Positions 22,041 through 23,265 of a stretch of 23,265 nucleotides of DNA are shown in pieces. The notes below the pieces were generated by a model. That model was not told the DNA's origin. It made no database searches and saw only the letters and a program-made list of their open reading frames with translations. Location: the NCBI GenBank assembly GCA_964400545.1, contig CAYNUG010000023.1, positions 1 through 23,265 on the forward strand, written 5' to 3'. The first letter of the stretch is position 1. Each line of letters begins with the position of its first letter. The position numbers and the translations under genes are program-made. The stretch is from UBA647 sp964400545. Lineage in GTDB: Bacteria; Acidobacteriota; Aminicenantia; UBA2199.

Positions 22041-23120
22041 ATGAAGAGGAAAAAATCGATCCCACCTTCGGTCTATGCGCTGGTTCTTTATGTCCTCGTT
22101 ATTCTGGGAACGATACTCAGTCTTAAGCATTTCCCTCTTCTTTCCGCCCCGGTCTTTTTTTCAATTATTATCGCTTATCTTTTTAATCCGATGGTCGATT
22201 ATTTTGAAAAAGTTACAAAGCTTTCAAGAGGGATATTATCCGGTATCTTTATTTTGATGCTTGTATTTGTCGTTACTTTTTTTATTATTAATCTTTTCCC
22301 CTATCTTGTTGACCAGGTGCAGAGTGCCGCACAAAAATTTCCCGGAATAATAAAGAAATTTTCAAACAGTATTCGTGGATTTGGAGAATATCTCACAAAG
22401 AACTTTTCTGACTATCTGGGGGATTTCGACATTATGGCGAAGATCAGTGAATGGTTTAACAACTCTCTGTCCGGATTATCAGAATTTCTTTTATCGTCTT
22501 TCAGCAGTATTTATGGAGTATTGCTTTTGTTTGTATATCTGATACTTGTTCCCCTCTTCTCTTTTTATTTTATTAAGGATCAAAAGAAAATAGAGAAGAC
22601 TTTTTATGCTCTTCTGCCAATTAAGTATCGTTGGCGGATGAAGAGGAAGTTGCTGAAGATCGACAGAATATTATCTTCATTCATAAGGGGACAGGCGATT
22701 GTTATTTTGATACTCGCCGTTCTTTATTCTATAGGTCTCACATTGATAGGCCTTCCATTTTCGATCTTGATAGGGGTTTTTGCCGGAGTGGGTGATATTA
22801 TCCCCTATTTTGGAACGATTGTCGGATATTCGATATCAATGATCATCGGGTTTGTTCATTTTAATTCATTAGAGGAGCTATTGCTGATAACACTGGTGTT
22901 CGTAATAGTTAAAGGAAGTGAAAACTGGTTTTTCTACCCTAAGATCGTCGGGCGTGAGGTCGGGCTCCATTTTGTCTGGGTTTTAATATCAATTATAGTA
23001 TTTGGACAGTTTTTCGGATTCTGGGGACTTCTTTTTGCAATTCCTTCATCTGCAGTTTTCAAGGTTTTCATAGATGATCTTATGAATTATTATAAAAGAT
23101 CCGATTTTTATAACAAATGA
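22041..23120 (+). CDS. AI-2E family transporter (PerM/TqsA-like)
   Basis: Inner-membrane exporter of 359 residues. The order is two N-terminal helices (about 10-50), a third helix, a long amphipathic region (about 95-150, LVDQVQSAAQKFPGIIKKF), then a cluster of about five helices. The C-terminal region has the family landmarks FIRGQAIVILILAVLYS and GVFAGVGDIIPYFGTIVG. Members export autoinducer-2 or act as sodium/proton antiporters, and the substrate cannot be told here. The frame is open to 21894, but the extra 49 residues are not family-like. I chose ATG 22041, which starts with the basic MKRKKS common in the family. It overlaps the next start as ATGA. Confidence 0.88.
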   Translation: MKRKKSIPPSVYALVLYVLVILGTILSLKHFPLLSAPVFFSIIIAYLFNPMVDYFEKVTKLSRGILSGIFILMLVFVVTFFIINLFPYLVDQVQSAAQKFPGIIKKFSNSIRGFGEYLTKNFSDYLGDFDIMAKISEWFNNSLSGLSEFLLSSFSSIYGVLLLFVYLILVPLFSFYFIKDQKKIEKTFYALLPIKYRWRMKRKLLKIDRILSSFIRGQAIVILILAVLYSIGLTLIGLPFSILIGVFAGVGDIIPYFGTIVGYSISMIIGFVHFNSLEELLLITLVFVIVKGSENWFFYPKIVGREVGLHFVWVLISIIVFGQFFGFWGLLFAIPSSAVFKVFIDDLMNYYKRSDFYNK

Positions 23121-23265
23121 AAAAATTATCACTAATATTATTACTTCTGTTAATTGTAATTCCAAATATTGCTGCAGATGTGTCAAAAGATATTTCTGTT
23201 AAAGAAAATTTTTCAAATCTTCTTAAAAAAACTGAAAGAATGATTGGAACCCTGGATATTAAAAA
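23117..23265 (+). CDS. Start of a secreted protein, cut by the window edge
   Basis: Only 49 residues are visible. They begin with a clear signal peptide (MKKLSLILLLLLIVIPNIAA, probable cut after residue 20), followed by DVSKDISVKENFSNLLKKTE. The start overlaps the stop of the AI-2E family gene by 4 bases, so the two form an operon. No family can be given from this fragment. Confidence 0.6.
   Translation, partial: MKKLSLILLLLLIVIPNIAADVSKDISVKENFSNLLKKTERMIGTLDIK

Noticed and set aside
1..23265. CRISPR arrays, tRNAs, rRNAs, transposons and phage genes
   Set aside because: I read both strands for regular spaced repeats, cloverleaf sequences and transposase or integrase motifs and found none.

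Overview
The window is an AT-rich stretch from a diderm (Gram-negative) bacterium. An outer-membrane barrel protein, a probable lipoprotein and several signal peptides support this. Ten Ns at 8982-8991 show it is a scaffold, probably from a draft or metagenome assembly. I cannot name the lineage. The gene content would fit a low-GC phylum of the FCB group or a neighbour of it, but that is a guess. No rRNA, tRNA, CRISPR array, insertion sequence or phage gene was seen.

Region 1 (1-7168) is a complete phosphate-acquisition module. On the minus strand lies a tightly overlapped operon pstC-pstA-pstB-phoU-phoB-phoR, with phoR cut by the window edge. Divergent from it, on the plus strand, are pstS and a beta-barrel porin-like gene. 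The 180 bp between the two operons carries hexamers phased about 11 bp apart on both sides, which look like PHO boxes. The inferred circuit is: PhoR/PhoB sense low phosphate and switch on both operons, the barrel passes phosphate through the outer membrane, PstS binds it, PstCAB imports it, and PhoU damps signalling.

Region 2 (7169-10292) holds small accessory genes: a TolB-like propeller lipoprotein, a two-helix membrane peptide, a DUF3795 protein interrupted by the assembly gap, a DUF5946 protein, a short membrane ORF that may be a broken gene, and a DUF3465 protein.

Region 3 (10293-17750) holds a secreted GH92 alpha-mannosidase, an isoprenylcysteine methyltransferase-like membrane protein, an L7/L12-like membrane protein coupled to a threonine aldolase, a polytopic 4Fe-4S membrane protein and an RhlE-type RNA helicase.

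Region 4 (17751-23265) holds purM-thiS on the plus strand. These converge, with one base between stop codons, on a minus-strand operon of an unknown 293-residue protein, a dCTP-deaminase-like protein and a glycerate 2-kinase. An AI-2E-family exporter and the start of a secreted protein follow on the plus strand. The oddest single item is the dCTP-deaminase-like protein: its fold motifs are present, but the position of the catalytic glutamate appears to be serine.

Several plus-strand genes share a recognisable sigma70-type promoter, TTGACA with TAGAAT or TAAAAT 16-18 bp away. No gene-free stretch exceeds 300 bp.
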